DNA of 64,000 nucleotides from Lachnospiraceae bacterium. Lineage in GTDB: Bacteria > Bacillota > Clostridia > Lachnospirales > Lachnospiraceae. The notes beneath the pieces are model-generated. The model ran no database searches and was not told the origin of the DNA. It worked only from the letters and a program-made list of their open reading frames with translations. The first letter of the stretch is position 1. Each line of letters begins with the position of its first letter. The DNA lies in the NCBI GenBank assembly GCA_015057405.1, contig SVEK01000007.1, positions 28,209-92,208 of the forward strand, read 5' to 3'. Positions 1-8,708 of this stretch are shown here, one piece after another. A program made the position numbers and the translations under genes.

Positions 1-159
1 GCATAACAACTGGATTATCAATATACACAATCTCTGCCTTCTATATATTTTTTTGCTTCTTTTCTGATTATGCCCTCTGAATGCCGTAAAACAAAACAAA
101 GTATATAACGCAATGGCTATTACGATAATATATCCGCATAATCCTATGATAGTATTCAA
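1..159 (-). CDS. FtsW/RodA/SpoVE-like membrane protein, N-terminal fragment (runs off window)
   Basis: The first 53 codons of a minus-strand gene are visible before the window edge. Reading starts at a TTG (159-157) that overlaps the stop codon of the U32 peptidase gene (TTGA overlap). A GGAGG sits about 8 nt upstream, inside the last codons of that gene. The residues form one hydrophobic membrane segment (IIVIAIALYTLFCFTAF) followed by a basic stretch (RGHNQKRSKKIYRRQR) and a second hydrophobic stretch. This matches the N-terminus of the FtsW/RodA-type proteins that follow ruvAB-zapA-U32 peptidase in Lachnospiraceae. The family call rests on context and on this short piece only, so it is tentative. 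Confidence 0.5.
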   Translation of the reverse strand, partial: MNTIIGLCGYIIVIAIALYTLFCFTAFRGHNQKRSKKIYRRQRLCILIIQLLC

Positions 160-2459
160 TATAGCTGCCTCCGTATATCTTCCAATACAGTTTTTATCTC
201 TTTTTCATTCTCATCAGTAAATAATACTCTATAGTTGTTACATTTATATGAATTAACACTATCAATTCTGTTAACAGGCTCATACGAAACAATTTCATTG
301 TATTCATTTCTGTCAACAACAGTATAAATATTACCATAAGAATCCTTTAATGTACCGGCCTGTCTTGGGGTTCTGTCCGTAATCATTGCTGCCGGCTTGC
401 CGTATACTGTAATAATAACTTTTCCGTCATTCCACGTATTAAGTTCTTTAAGCTCAGGCTCACTCATTTCAATGGAAGCAATTGTTCTGTATATTCCTTC
501 TTCCTTCAGGAAACTGTTGGCATACGAATTCCTTACGTATAAATTATCATAAGAATCCATTACAAGACCAAGCTCATTACATAAGCTTGCGAAGAAATTA
601 ATCTGGCACAACGTACATACTACAATTCCCTTAAAGAAATTATTGGTTTCCTTAACAAGTCTTATACTCTTTTCTATATTCTGATACACTATTTTACTTC
701 TGATAATTCGCGGAAGAACAATGTAAAACGTTTTATTAATACCCGTTATATTCCCGTCCCGGATTACGGATTCTGCCAAATCATACTGAATATATATTTC
801 ATTCACATTGTCATTTTCAAGCAAACAGTTTAGCTGATTATCGTGGTTACACTCTGCAATAATATTAACACTGCTATCGGACTTAACCTTCGAAACACAT
901 TCCTCATAGCCACTTTTTTCAGCCAATTCGTTTCTAAAACGTACAAGCAGATTCACCCGGTGCTCAGCCAAAACCTGTCTTCTTATATTTTTAAGCTCTG
1001 ATGGGGAAATATACGCATTACCTTCTAGATGTACGTTAAGATTGCTCCATGCAAAATCAGAATTCCCTTTCACCATAACCTTACTCTTAATATACTCTTC
1101 ATCTGCCGGGTGACGGTCTGCTTCCTTAACTTCATTGCCGTAAACAGACGTTGTTACAGTGCCTTCTTGATTCCTTACAACAATTTGTAACGGTTTCCCA
1201 ACAACAGCATGTAACTCACCTTCTACAGGCACATTGCACATAGTTACCGGATACGCGGTAAGCAATTCATCAATAAGCTTGTTGTTACGTACTCTGAACA
1301 ACTGCATCCCTTTTTTTACCAATCTGTTATTGTATCCGGCATTAATATTAATCATATCACCGGTAATATAACCCGTTCCCGGAGTATAATCATGAACCTT
1401 ATTACCTGACTTGTCTCTTATTTCAAGGATGTCACCGCTGTTGACAGTATCAGTAAATGTAATGCTGACTCCTTTTTTATAAACATCATTCACATATCCG
1501 ACAACAACACCTTCATGATTAGGTCTGTTACCTGATAATATCTCTGATTTATCCTTTTCTTTAATAAGATACGCAGAAGTGAAACCACCACGGTTATATA
1601 TATCCCTGAGAGCTTTCATATCGTCACTGAATTCTTTTGAAGAAAGAACCGATTCGTTATAAAACTTTTCTCCTTTATCCATATATATATCAAGATATTT
1701 TCTATACATATGAGTTGTAATTGCTACATATTCTGGTTTCTTCATCCTACCTTCTATTTTAAACGAATCAATACCGCTTTGAACAAGCAACGGCATATGT
1801 TCCAAAGTACACAAATCTTTTAAACTGAGACTATACTCCATATCCAACCCGTTAAGTGAATACTTTTTTCGACACGGCTGGGCACAGGCTCCCCTGTTTC
1901 CGCTTCTGCCGCCGATAAGACTACTCATAAGACATTGTCCTGAATAAGATGAGCAAAGGGCTCCATGAACAAAAACCTCTATCTCTGCAGAAGTTGTTCT
2001 GCGTAATTGTTTTATCTCTTCAAATGATAATTCCCTTGCAGGCACAACTCGCGTCACACCGTATGGCATAATAAAATTAGCACCCATACCGCCTGTAATG
2101 CTCATCTGGGTACTTGCGTGAATCTGCAACTGTGGGAACTCTTTGTGAATAAATTTCAGAACACCCAAATCCTGTACAATAACCGCATCAAGGCCTTTTT
2201 CATACAGGGGGGACAGATAATCATACAACTCAAAGGTTTCTCTCTGTGTAAGAATAGTATTAACAGTAAGATATAATTTCTTACCGGCAAGATGTATATT
2301 ATTAAGTATCTCTATAAGACTGTCATTATCCTGATTATCAGCAAATGCTCTTGCCCCGAATCTTCTGCCTCCTGCATATATGGCATCACACCCGGCGTTA
2401 ATTGCACTATATATACTTTCAGGCGAGCCTCCGGGTGCCAATATCTCAGGTTTAGTCAT
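156..2459 (-). CDS. U32 family peptidase (collagenase-like), long form
   Basis: The 767-residue protein opens with the U32 signature PEILAPGGSPESIYSAINAGCDAIYAG and keeps the family core further on (FVHGALCSSYSGQCLMSS, then the cysteine-bearing GNRGACAQPCR around residue 190, and DSFKIEGRMKKPEYVA). U32 proteins are called peptidases; several bacterial members act in rRNA or tRNA modification instead (RlhA, TrhP), so the substrate is uncertain. The length exceeds the ~410-residue short form. The extra C-terminal half corresponds to the DUF3656-type extension of long U32 proteins. It is transcribed after zapA (42 nt spacing) and overlaps the FtsW/RodA-like gene downstream, so it probably belongs to one operon with ruvAB and zapA. 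Confidence 0.9.
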   Translation of the reverse strand: MTKPEILAPGGSPESIYSAINAGCDAIYAGGRRFGARAFADNQDNDSLIEILNNIHLAGKKLYLTVNTILTQRETFELYDYLSPLYEKGLDAVIVQDLGVLKFIHKEFPQLQIHASTQMSITGGMGANFIMPYGVTRVVPARELSFEEIKQLRRTTSAEIEVFVHGALCSSYSGQCLMSSLIGGRSGNRGACAQPCRKKYSLNGLDMEYSLSLKDLCTLEHMPLLVQSGIDSFKIEGRMKKPEYVAITTHMYRKYLDIYMDKGEKFYNESVLSSKEFSDDMKALRDIYNRGGFTSAYLIKEKDKSEILSGNRPNHEGVVVGYVNDVYKKGVSITFTDTVNSGDILEIRDKSGNKVHDYTPGTGYITGDMININAGYNNRLVKKGMQLFRVRNNKLIDELLTAYPVTMCNVPVEGELHAVVGKPLQIVVRNQEGTVTTSVYGNEVKEADRHPADEEYIKSKVMVKGNSDFAWSNLNVHLEGNAYISPSELKNIRRQVLAEHRVNLLVRFRNELAEKSGYEECVSKVKSDSSVNIIAECNHDNQLNCLLENDNVNEIYIQYDLAESVIRDGNITGINKTFYIVLPRIIRSKIVYQNIEKSIRLVKETNNFFKGIVVCTLCQINFFASLCNELGLVMDSYDNLYVRNSYANSFLKEEGIYRTIASIEMSEPELKELNTWNDGKVIITVYGKPAAMITDRTPRQAGTLKDSYGNIYTVVDRNEYNEIVSYEPVNRIDSVNSYKCNNYRVLFTDENEKEIKTVLEDIRRQLY

Positions 2460-2500
2460 AATTCTACCTTCGCTTCCTAAGGTCTTATACCTTTATTTCA

Positions 2501-2863
2501 TCAATATTTCTTTAATCTGCGTTCCAATTCCGCATTTTCTTTTTTTAGTTCTTCTATCTTATCTTTTGCACTTGCAAGCTCATGCTTAAGTTCAAATAAA
2601 ACTTTGTCAATATCATTTTTTTCTTCGTTAAGCATTTCATACTTCTCAATACTCTTAAAATAATCATCTGCTATATTAAGATGCATCAAAAGATTACGTG
2701 TCTTTTCATCAAGCAGTGTTCCCGGGGGCATGTTTGACTTAATCTCATCAATCTTAGAATTAATATACGAAGCAACCTTAAGTATATACTCAGTACTCTC
2801 ATAACCACATAAAGTATACTTAGTTCCGTCAATTAAAACTTCAACATCATTCTTATTTTTCAT
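2501..2863 (-). CDS. zapA: Cell division protein ZapA
   Basis: The 120-residue protein has the ZapA pattern: a short N-terminal domain (VEVLIDGTKYTLCGYESTEYILKVASYINSKIDEI) followed by a long helix rich in Leu, Glu and Lys that forms a coiled coil (ELKHELASAKDKIEELKKENAELERRLKKY). ZapA binds FtsZ and stabilises Z-ring filaments at midcell. An upstream ATG at 2881 would add six residues, but the ATG at 2863 has an AGGGGGA site just before it, so I start there. It lies between ruvB and the U32 peptidase gene, a common order in this family. The 150-base gap to ruvB holds nothing I could identify. Confidence 0.88.
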   Translation of the reverse strand: MKNKNDVEVLIDGTKYTLCGYESTEYILKVASYINSKIDEIKSNMPPGTLLDEKTRNLLMHLNIADDYFKSIEKYEMLNEEKNDIDKVLFELKHELASAKDKIEELKKENAELERRLKKY

Positions 2864-3029
2864 ATGTCCCCCTATCTCCATATCTTTATGGTATCTGACT
2901 GCAAAAACAACAACGCACTAAATGTAATATTACAATTATATCCTATTGACCACTATATGGCAAGTTATCCCTGTGCCAACCATACGATATCGTTTCACCG
3001 CATTATTTCAATTCGATAAAAATACAAGT

Positions 3030-4019
3030 TTATGATAATCCAAGATGCTTATATGCAGTTTCCGTAACTATACGTCCTCTTGGTGTTCTTGCCAGAAAAC
3101 CGTTCTGAATCAGAAATGGCTCATAAACATCCTCTATGGTTCCTGAATCCTCACCAATACTTGCTGCCAGTGTGTCAAGTCCGACCGGACCGCCACCGAA
3201 CTTGTCTATCATTTGAATAAGTATCCGTCTGTCTGTATTATCCAATCCGTACTTATCTACTTCAAGCATATCCAGTGACTTCGCTGCAATATCCTTTGTT
3301 ATGTTTCCGTCGTATTTTACCTGTGCAAAATCCCTTACCCGTTTAAGAAGTCTGTTAGCAATTCTTGGAGTACCCCTTGAACGTCTTGCAATCTGATTCG
3401 CACCTTCAGTATCAATATCAATACCAAGTACATGCGCTGATCTTGTAATGATTTTCTCCAGCTCATCCACAGTATAAAATTCAAGACGATTCACAACACC
3501 GAATCTGTCTCTCAAAGGAGCTGTAAGCATACCGGCTCTTGTTGTTGCTCCTACAAGGGTAAATTTAGGAAGTTCAATACGAATCGACTTAGCTGTCGCT
3601 CCCTTACCAATAACGACATCTATCTCAAAATCCTCCATCGCAGGATAAAGAACCTCTTCCACCTGTCTGTTAAGTCTGTGTATCTCATCTATAAACAATA
3701 AATCTCCATCATTCAATTTGCTGAGTATAGACGCCATATCTCCCGGCTTATCAATAGCAGGACCTGATGTTACTTTAAGATTAACATCCATTTCATTAGC
3801 AATAATCTGGGCAAGAGTTGTTTTTCCAAGCCCGGGCGGTCCGTATAAAAGGACATGATCAAGAGGTTCGCCGCGCAGCTTAGCCGCTTCAATATATATT
3901 TTTAAGGTCTCTTTTGCCTTAGACTGACCAATATATTCAGTTAATAATTTGGGTCTTAAGCTATTCTCAAATCTTCCCTCTTCTTCCATATATTCCGTAG
4001 TAATAATGCGCTTTTCCAT
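3030..4019 (-). CDS. ruvB: Holliday junction branch migration helicase RuvB
   Basis: The 329-residue AAA+ ATPase is of normal RuvB length. It shows Walker A ([20 protein letters not shown]), Walker B ([25 protein letters not shown]), sensor 1 ([21 protein letters not shown]) and the C-terminal winged-helix part ([42 protein letters not shown]). RuvB rings drive branch migration of Holliday junctions together with RuvA during recombination repair. The start ATG has GGGAGG seven bases upstream, placed between the ruvA stop and this gene (12 nt spacing), so ruvA and ruvB are translated from one message. Confidence 0.97.
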   Translation of the reverse strand: MEKRIITTEYMEEEGRFENSLRPKLLTEYIGQSKAKETLKIYIEAAKLRGEPLDHVLLYGPPGLGKTTLAQIIANEMDVNLKVTSGPAIDKPGDMASILSKLNDGDLLFIDEIHRLNRQVEEVLYPAMEDFEIDVVIGKGATAKSIRIELPKFTLVGATTRAGMLTAPLRDRFGVVNRLEFYTVDELEKIITRSAHVLGIDIDTEGANQIARRSRGTPRIANRLLKRVRDFAQVKYDGNITKDIAAKSLDMLEVDKYGLDNTDRRILIQMIDKFGGGPVGLDTLAASIGEDSGTIEDVYEPFLIQNGFLARTPRGRIVTETAYKHLGLS

Positions 4020-4031
4020 AGTGCCTCCCTA

Positions 4032-4640
4032 TTACAGACTCTTTAATGCCATCGCAAGAAGCTGTTCAACGGTGGTATTTTCATCTGCTTCAATACTCTT
4101 TACCGCTTTTAATGCTTCACTGCCTGAATATCCAAGTACAACCAAGGCCTGTACCGCTTCATTTATCACATCGCTACCGGCTGACTGACCAACCTTGTCA
4201 GATGCGCCATGTTGTAACTTTAGTTCAAATGCATCCTGCAAATCAATCTTATCTTTCAATTCAAGAACCAGTCTTCCGGCTGTTTTAGCTCCTATTCCCG
4301 GGGCTTTGGATATTGTTTTTACATCATCTGATAATATCGCAAAACGAAGTTCATCCGGACTAAGTGTTGAAAGTATTCCGATAGCTCCTTTAGGCCCAAT
4401 GCCGTTAACAGTAATAAGCTTTTCAAACATCTGCTCATCATCACGTTCCAAAAATCCGTACAACAAAACTGCGTCTTCCCTAACTGCCATATATGTATAT
4501 ATTCTTACAAGTGATTCGAGCTTTGGCAGATTACTGATAACCGATGTCGGGACAATTATCATATATCCGATTCCACCAACATCAACGATGATATCCTTTT
4601 CACTCACATATTTTAATATTCCTTCAACATATGCAATCAA
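4032..4640 (-). CDS. ruvA: Holliday junction DNA helicase subunit RuvA
   Basis: The 202-residue protein shows the RuvA OB-fold N-terminus (MIAYVEGILKYVSEKDIIVDVGGIGYMI), the two helix-hairpin-helix segments (FEKLITVNGIGPKGAIGIL and ISKAPGIGAKTAGRLVLELKDK), and the C-terminal UBA-like domain III (EAVQALVVLGYSGSEALKAV) that contacts RuvB. It tetramerises on four-way junctions and loads RuvB. The start is a TTG at 4640: translation from it gives the family N-terminus, and GGAGG lies 8-9 nt upstream, overlapping the stop of the preceding small gene. Tight spacing on both sides supports an operon. Confidence 0.96.
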   Translation of the reverse strand: MIAYVEGILKYVSEKDIIVDVGGIGYMIIVPTSVISNLPKLESLVRIYTYMAVREDAVLLYGFLERDDEQMFEKLITVNGIGPKGAIGILSTLSPDELRFAILSDDVKTISKAPGIGAKTAGRLVLELKDKIDLQDAFELKLQHGASDKVGQSAGSDVINEAVQALVVLGYSGSEALKAVKSIEADENTTVEQLLAMALKSL

Positions 4641-4643
4641 TTG

Positions 4644-4895
4644 CTAATCCTCCAATCTGTCAAAACGTCCCTGGGATATAATTAATCTTCCTTCTTCCAT
4701 GTATTTTATAATATTATAAACATCAATCTCAAGACTCTCAGCAATCTGCAGGGCATTACTGTTGGGATACTTTTTAAGATATTCTTCGATTCTGTCAAAC
4801 TCAGTCATATCCTCTTCTTTACAGTCGTCACAAAATCCCCTGGGGGCTACAGACCTAAACACCTTAAAACAATGTTTACAAACACTTACATACAT
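4644..4895 (-). CDS. Small zinc-ribbon plus helix-turn-helix protein (YvyF/TIGR03826-like)
   Basis: The 83-residue protein begins with a four-cysteine metal site (CKHC near residue 7 and CDDC near residue 22). It continues with a predicted winged-helix or HTH segment (EEYLKKYPNSNALQIAESLEIDVYNIIKYMEEGRLII). This arrangement resembles the small YvyF-type proteins annotated as flagellar operon proteins in Firmicutes, although no flagellar gene adjoins it here. It sits immediately upstream of ruvA, whose Shine-Dalgarno lies inside its last codons, so the two are probably translated together. The function is not known to me; a DNA-binding regulator is the simplest reading. Confidence 0.7.
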   Translation of the reverse strand: MYVSVCKHCFKVFRSVAPRGFCDDCKEEDMTEFDRIEEYLKKYPNSNALQIAESLEIDVYNIIKYMEEGRLIISQGRFDRLED

Positions 4896-4927
4896 ATAAT
4901 CCCCTCCGATTTACCCACATTACACAA

Positions 4928-6748
4928 CTATGCCAACGTTGACAACAGTTTAAGAACAGGCTGAATTATTCTATCCTTAAAAGGTCTGTCAAGCCACATT
5001 TTATAGGTAATCTCCTCACTAATATTAAAAGTCTCCTTAAAATCAAGTTCAATGTCACCAAGCACACCCGGGTCTGATACCCACACAGCGTTCTCATAAT
5101 TAAGATAGAAACTACGATAATCCATATTAACCGTACCGACACATCCACAAAATTCATTCATAATAACTTTTGAGTGAATGAATCCCGGAGTATACTCAAA
5201 TATACGTACTCCACCTTCAAGAAGCGGACCATAATTATAATTGGTTAGCAACTTAACACTTTTTTTATCAGGAATATTCGGAGTAATAATTCGAACATCC
5301 ACCCCTCTTTTAACAGCTTCAAGTAATGTCTGTAGCATATGCTCTTCAAGAATAAGATAAGGTGTCATTATATATACTTTTTCATCTGCATCAGCCACTA
5401 TCTGCCTATATACACTTTCTATAACAATATCTTCACTTTGCATAGGTCCATCCGATATCACGTGACAAAAACAATTATTTTTCTCAAAAACCCTTTCAGA
5501 TTTATATTTCATATACGGTACACGTATACCCGGACTGCATATAGACCACATCTGAAGGAATGTCATCGAAAGTCCCCATACGGCGTCTCCTTCAACTCTT
5601 ATTCCGCAATCTTTCCATACCCCGAACCGTTGTATGAGATTAGCATACTCGTCAGCAAGATTTATACCGCCCGTATATCCAATCTCTCCGTCTATAACGA
5701 CTATCTTTTGGTGTGAACGGCTATTCAGAATAACTTTATCAGTATATTTGTATATAGGATTAAATACCTTTGTCTTAATTCCTTCTTCATTAAGTCTGTC
5801 TGCAAAATGCTTATCTGTTCTTAGTACAGCACCAAAATCATCGTATAAAAACAGTACCTCTACACCCTCTGATACTTTAAGAAGCATTATCTCATGCAAC
5901 ATATCCCATATATCGCCCTCTGCAACAATGTAAAAATTGACAAGTAAAAACTTCTTTGCAGTAAGCATGTCTTCAAACATATCCTTAAATACATGCTCAC
6001 CCATTGAATAATATCTTAAATCGTTATTACGGTATAATGGGAACTTCTCTGAACACATATACTTTGACATACGTTTTGCAGCCGGCACTATTTCGTATAA
6101 AGCAGCATTGGCATCTTTGTCTTGGGATAAATAAACTTGTCCTTTTGCAAATGCGGCTTCTGCATACTCCCTAATCCTTCTCCTTGGTTTCTTTCTCCCC
6201 CACAAGTAAAACATAATATGACCTGAAATTGGAAATAATAAAGCTACCGACATCCAGGCAACCTTAAATGAAGAATTCTTGCCTGCATTGGCTAAGGTAA
6301 CTGCCAAAATAAAGCTGCACACCTCTAATATAAGATAAAAATAAATCGAATACTGTCTTAAAAACATAGGCAGAATAATAATAAGTCCAAACTGCATAAA
6401 AACAAGTAAAGCAACTACAAGAACTCTGATAGTTCCACTCATATTATTACGTATTCTTCCTTTTAGATTAGTCATTGCAGCTTCCCGCAACTCTTTTATC
6501 TTTTCTTTTTGCTCGCGATACTCCTGCTTTAATTGCTCTTTTTGCTCTTTATGCTCCTGCTTTAACTGCTCCTTCTGCTCTTTTTGTTCCTGCTTTGTCT
6601 GGTCATCCTTATTCCTTTGTTCACGGTATTCCTGTCTCAGCTGTTCCCTATGTTCTTTGTATCCTTGTCGTAATTCTTTTTTTTCCTGAGGCAAAACATA
6701 TTCATCACGAAGAAAATCCAATTCCTCAATCTTTTCCTTTATATCCAT
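4928..6748 (-). CDS. cls: Cardiolipin synthase with an N-terminal Lys/Glu/Gln-rich coiled coil
   Basis: Two phospholipase-D HKD motifs are present (SRSHQKIVVIDGEIGYTGG near residue 340 and GFIHSKVIMNEFCGCVGTVNMD near 520), with two or three N-terminal membrane segments (around 110-185) ending in FYLWGRKKPRR. This is the layout of bacterial cardiolipin synthases, which join two phosphatidylglycerols at the membrane. At 606 residues it is about 100 longer than usual. The surplus is the first ~95 residues, an almost uninterrupted charged helix built from units such as KEQKEQLKQEHKEQ and KEQKEQLKQEYREQ. The start ATG has GAGGTGA upstream. It precedes the zinc-ribbon gene and ruvAB with only 32 nt between. 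Confidence 0.9.
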   Translation of the reverse strand: MDIKEKIEELDFLRDEYVLPQEKKELRQGYKEHREQLRQEYREQRNKDDQTKQEQKEQKEQLKQEHKEQKEQLKQEYREQKEKIKELREAAMTNLKGRIRNNMSGTIRVLVVALLVFMQFGLIIILPMFLRQYSIYFYLILEVCSFILAVTLANAGKNSSFKVAWMSVALLFPISGHIMFYLWGRKKPRRRIREYAEAAFAKGQVYLSQDKDANAALYEIVPAAKRMSKYMCSEKFPLYRNNDLRYYSMGEHVFKDMFEDMLTAKKFLLVNFYIVAEGDIWDMLHEIMLLKVSEGVEVLFLYDDFGAVLRTDKHFADRLNEEGIKTKVFNPIYKYTDKVILNSRSHQKIVVIDGEIGYTGGINLADEYANLIQRFGVWKDCGIRVEGDAVWGLSMTFLQMWSICSPGIRVPYMKYKSERVFEKNNCFCHVISDGPMQSEDIVIESVYRQIVADADEKVYIMTPYLILEEHMLQTLLEAVKRGVDVRIITPNIPDKKSVKLLTNYNYGPLLEGGVRIFEYTPGFIHSKVIMNEFCGCVGTVNMDYRSFYLNYENAVWVSDPGVLGDIELDFKETFNISEEITYKMWLDRPFKDRIIQPVLKLLSTLA

Positions 6749-6898
6749 CGTCTCACCTCAATTACATATTAATGAAAAAAATTTTAACATATTATATACA
6801 TTTTTTCAAACATCATATTATACTGACGTTAAGTTTTCCAAACTCCCACCGCATATCAATCATCTTTATCTTTAGGATAACATCAAGCGCTTTCAGCT

Positions 6899-6943
6899 GA
6901 CCTCTATTTGTAAAATCATCCTCCTTATAGTAAAATAAAGGTC
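6899..6943. promoter_or_regulatory. Inverted repeat in the cls / yprB divergent promoter region
   Basis: The 230-base spacer between two divergent genes holds an imperfect inverted repeat with arms GACCTCTATTT (6899-6909) and AAATAAAGGTC (6933-6943), one mismatch in eleven. It lies 36 bases upstream of the exonuclease start and could be an operator for either gene. I did not find a convincing -35/-10 pair with standard spacing around it. Confidence 0.3.
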
Positions 6944-6978
6944 GAAATATAAAACATCGGAAGGATTTTATTAAACAT

Positions 6979-8091
6979 ATGCAGATATATGAACATTTAT
7001 TTGAAATTGAAACCATGATTTCTCCACTCGAAAAAGATTGGAATTTTTATCCGTACAATGTTTTTGCGCCGGAGCAATTATGTTTTTTTGATATTGAAAC
7101 AACAGGACTTTCACCCGAAACATCATCAATCTATATGATAGGCATCGGATTTTACGAAAACAATATATTTCGTGTAATTCAACTTTTTGCAGATGATTAC
7201 AACAGTGAAAAATTAATAATACAGACTTTTTTAGATTATCTGTCAAATTTCAGTCTGTTGTTACAGTATAACGGCAACTCTTTTGATGTTCCTTTTATTC
7301 GCACAAAATGTAAACACCACAAACTAGACCCATCTCCTCTTAATGAGATAAAGCATCTTGACTTATATGTCGCACTCCGGGGTTTCGCAGGATTACTCGG
7401 ACTGCCTAACAAAAAATTAAAGTCATTTGAACAATATGTCGGCCTTGACAGAGATGATACCTATAACGGCGGTGAGCTTATTCAGGTTTATTCTGAATAT
7501 ATGCAAAAAAAAATAATGCACAAAGAAAACGAACATCTGCTAAAACTGCTGTTGCTGCATAATTACGAAGATATAACCGGCTTGTCACAAGTTGCCTCCT
7601 TAATGTTCTTAAAAGAGCTTGATAACCTCCCGATAAATCACATAAAATCCGAGTATACTCAGGATGCAGTAAACATAACTTACGAATGCAGTCTTCCTGC
7701 TGACTATTCATTTTCCTTAACCACTGCAAAAGGAATAATCTGCAACTGGAGTAATAGCACTATCACACTCACAATTCCGATTCGTGAGTTAACTCTTAAG
7801 TATTACTTTTCTGATTATAAGGATTACTATTATCTGATTAAAGAAGATAAAGTGATACACAAAAGTGTTGCTGTATATACCGATTCAAAGGTACGACGCA
7901 AAGCAAAAAAATCCGAATGTTTTGTCGCAAAAACAGGGCTTTTTTTACCTGTAGACAAACACGGTTGTTTCTCCCTGACAATGCATGTATTTAAGGATGA
8001 TTATACATCAAAAGAATACTATATTGAATTTAAAGAATCACTTCTTAATGACCCTGATTTTTTAGAAACATACTACAGACAAATCAGATAA
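6979..8091 (+). CDS. YprB-like ribonuclease H-fold 3'-5' exonuclease
   Basis: The 370-residue protein carries a DEDD-type exonuclease domain in its first ~220 residues: CFFDIETTGLSPETSSIYMIGIGF (first Asp-Glu pair), LLQYNGNSFDVPFIRTKC (second Asp), and LLLHNYEDITGLSQVASLM (final Asp region). This matches the YprB family of RNase H-like exonucleases in Firmicutes. The C-terminal ~150 residues have no motif I recognise. It is one of the few plus-strand genes, with a GGAAGG about 13 nt upstream. It ends convergently with rpmF across a hairpin-rich spacer. Nucleic acid is the expected substrate; the physiological role is not known to me. Confidence 0.78.
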   Translation: MQIYEHLFEIETMISPLEKDWNFYPYNVFAPEQLCFFDIETTGLSPETSSIYMIGIGFYENNIFRVIQLFADDYNSEKLIIQTFLDYLSNFSLLLQYNGNSFDVPFIRTKCKHHKLDPSPLNEIKHLDLYVALRGFAGLLGLPNKKLKSFEQYVGLDRDDTYNGGELIQVYSEYMQKKIMHKENEHLLKLLLLHNYEDITGLSQVASLMFLKELDNLPINHIKSEYTQDAVNITYECSLPADYSFSLTTAKGIICNWSNSTITLTIPIRELTLKYYFSDYKDYYYLIKEDKVIHKSVAVYTDSKVRRKAKKSECFVAKTGLFLPVDKHGCFSLTMHVFKDDYTSKEYYIEFKESLLNDPDFLETYYRQIR

Positions 8092-8119
8092 TATAGTACA
8101 ATATCAGATACTGCAACGA

Positions 8120-8263
8120 AACCCAGACAACGCAAGAACAAAGAATGTCGCTTGCGACATTCTCCGCCTGGGTTGGGTTAGCAACATTTTCCGCTCCGCC
8201 GCAGTGCGTTCCCGCGGAGCGCTTTTGCTTACTAGGACAATTTCAAAGAAATTTCCTAGTAAG
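8120..8263. repeat. Hairpin-rich intergenic element (four inverted repeats in 144 bases)
   Basis: Between the convergent ends of the exonuclease and rpmF genes lies a GC-richer block made almost wholly of inverted repeats. AACCCAG (8120-8126) pairs with CTGGGTT (8168-8174) and encloses AGAATGTCGC (8142-8151), which pairs with GCGACATTCT (8154-8163). CGCTCCGC (8192-8199) pairs with GCGGAGCG (8214-8221). CTTACTAGGA with AATTTC (8228-8244) pairs with GAAATT and TCCTAGTAAG (8248-8263), one base bulged. The base composition differs from the neighbours. It may be a dispersed REP-like repeat or a structured transcript end; no protein is supported here. Confidence 0.6.
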
Positions 8264-8265
8264 TG

Positions 8266-8294
8266 AAAAAAAGGAAGACCGCCAGCGGACTTCC
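8266..8294 (-). terminator. Rho-independent terminator of rpmF
   Basis: Read on the minus strand downstream of the rpmF stop, a stem of GGAAG-CCGC against GCGG-CTTCC (8273-8294, paired with one internal mismatch) is followed directly by seven T residues. Stem, short loop and T-tract make a classic intrinsic terminator. Confidence 0.85.
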
Positions 8295-8337
8295 TTAATT
8301 CACATTATTATGCATCTAAGTTATGTGACAAGATAAA

Positions 8338-8523
8338 TTATGCTTCCTCTGTAACGATAACTTCCTTCTTGTTATATGAACCACAGCTTCTGCATACGCG
8401 ATGAGGCATCATAAGCTCACCACACTTGCTACATCTAACAAGATTAGGTGCTGTCATCTTCCAATTAGCACGTCTCTTATCTCTTCTAGCCTTTGATGAT
8501 TTATTCTTAGGACAAATTGACAT
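8338..8523 (-). CDS. rpmF: 50S ribosomal protein L32
   Basis: The 61-residue protein has the L32 N-terminus (MSICPKNKSSKARRDKRRANWKM) and a complete zinc-ribbon of four cysteines (CSKCGELMMPHRVCRSC), which makes it the zinc-binding form. It is a component of the large ribosomal subunit. GGAGGTG lies 7 nt before the ATG. It has its own consensus promoter and terminator and is monocistronic here. The DUF177 (YceD) gene that often precedes rpmF is absent. Confidence 0.97.
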   Translation of the reverse strand: MSICPKNKSSKARRDKRRANWKMTAPNLVRCSKCGELMMPHRVCRSCGSYNKKEVIVTEEA

Positions 8524-8584
8524 TCTGTTACACCTCCTGTCTCTCTATTGCGAAATACATATCTATTTCGCTCACACTTGACCT

Positions 8585-8613
8585 ATTATACGTGTTGAAA
8601 GTATATTTGTCAA
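8585..8613 (-). promoter_or_regulatory. Sigma-A type promoter of rpmF
   Basis: On the minus strand TTGACA (8613-8608) and TATAAT (8590-8585) are both perfect consensus and separated by exactly 17 bases, about 60 bases ahead of the rpmF start. The -35 box lies about 15 bases past the third repeat copy that trails cheB. Confidence 0.85.
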
Positions 8614-8627
8614 CAATTTTTTGCTTG

Positions 8628-8708
8628 ATATATTTTAAATTTATGATTCATTATTTTACTAGATATATTTTAAATTTGGGTTCACATTTTTACTTCATAT
8701 ATTTTAAA
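8628..8708 (-). repeat. Three-copy 34-35 bp tandem repeat starting in the cheB stop region
   Basis: Minus-strand units begin with TTTAAAATATAT (8708-8697, 8674-8663, 8639-8628), giving periods of 34 and 35 bases. The first unit is the end of cheB itself, including its TAA stop; the second and third lie downstream with divergence after the shared core. The array fills the whole space between cheB and the rpmF promoter. Confidence 0.7.

Noticed and set aside
8145..8336. A 63-codon plus-strand open frame in the exonuclease-rpmF spacer.
   Set aside because: It lies wholly within stacked inverted repeats and the rpmF terminator, has no ribosome binding site and an unconvincing composition.
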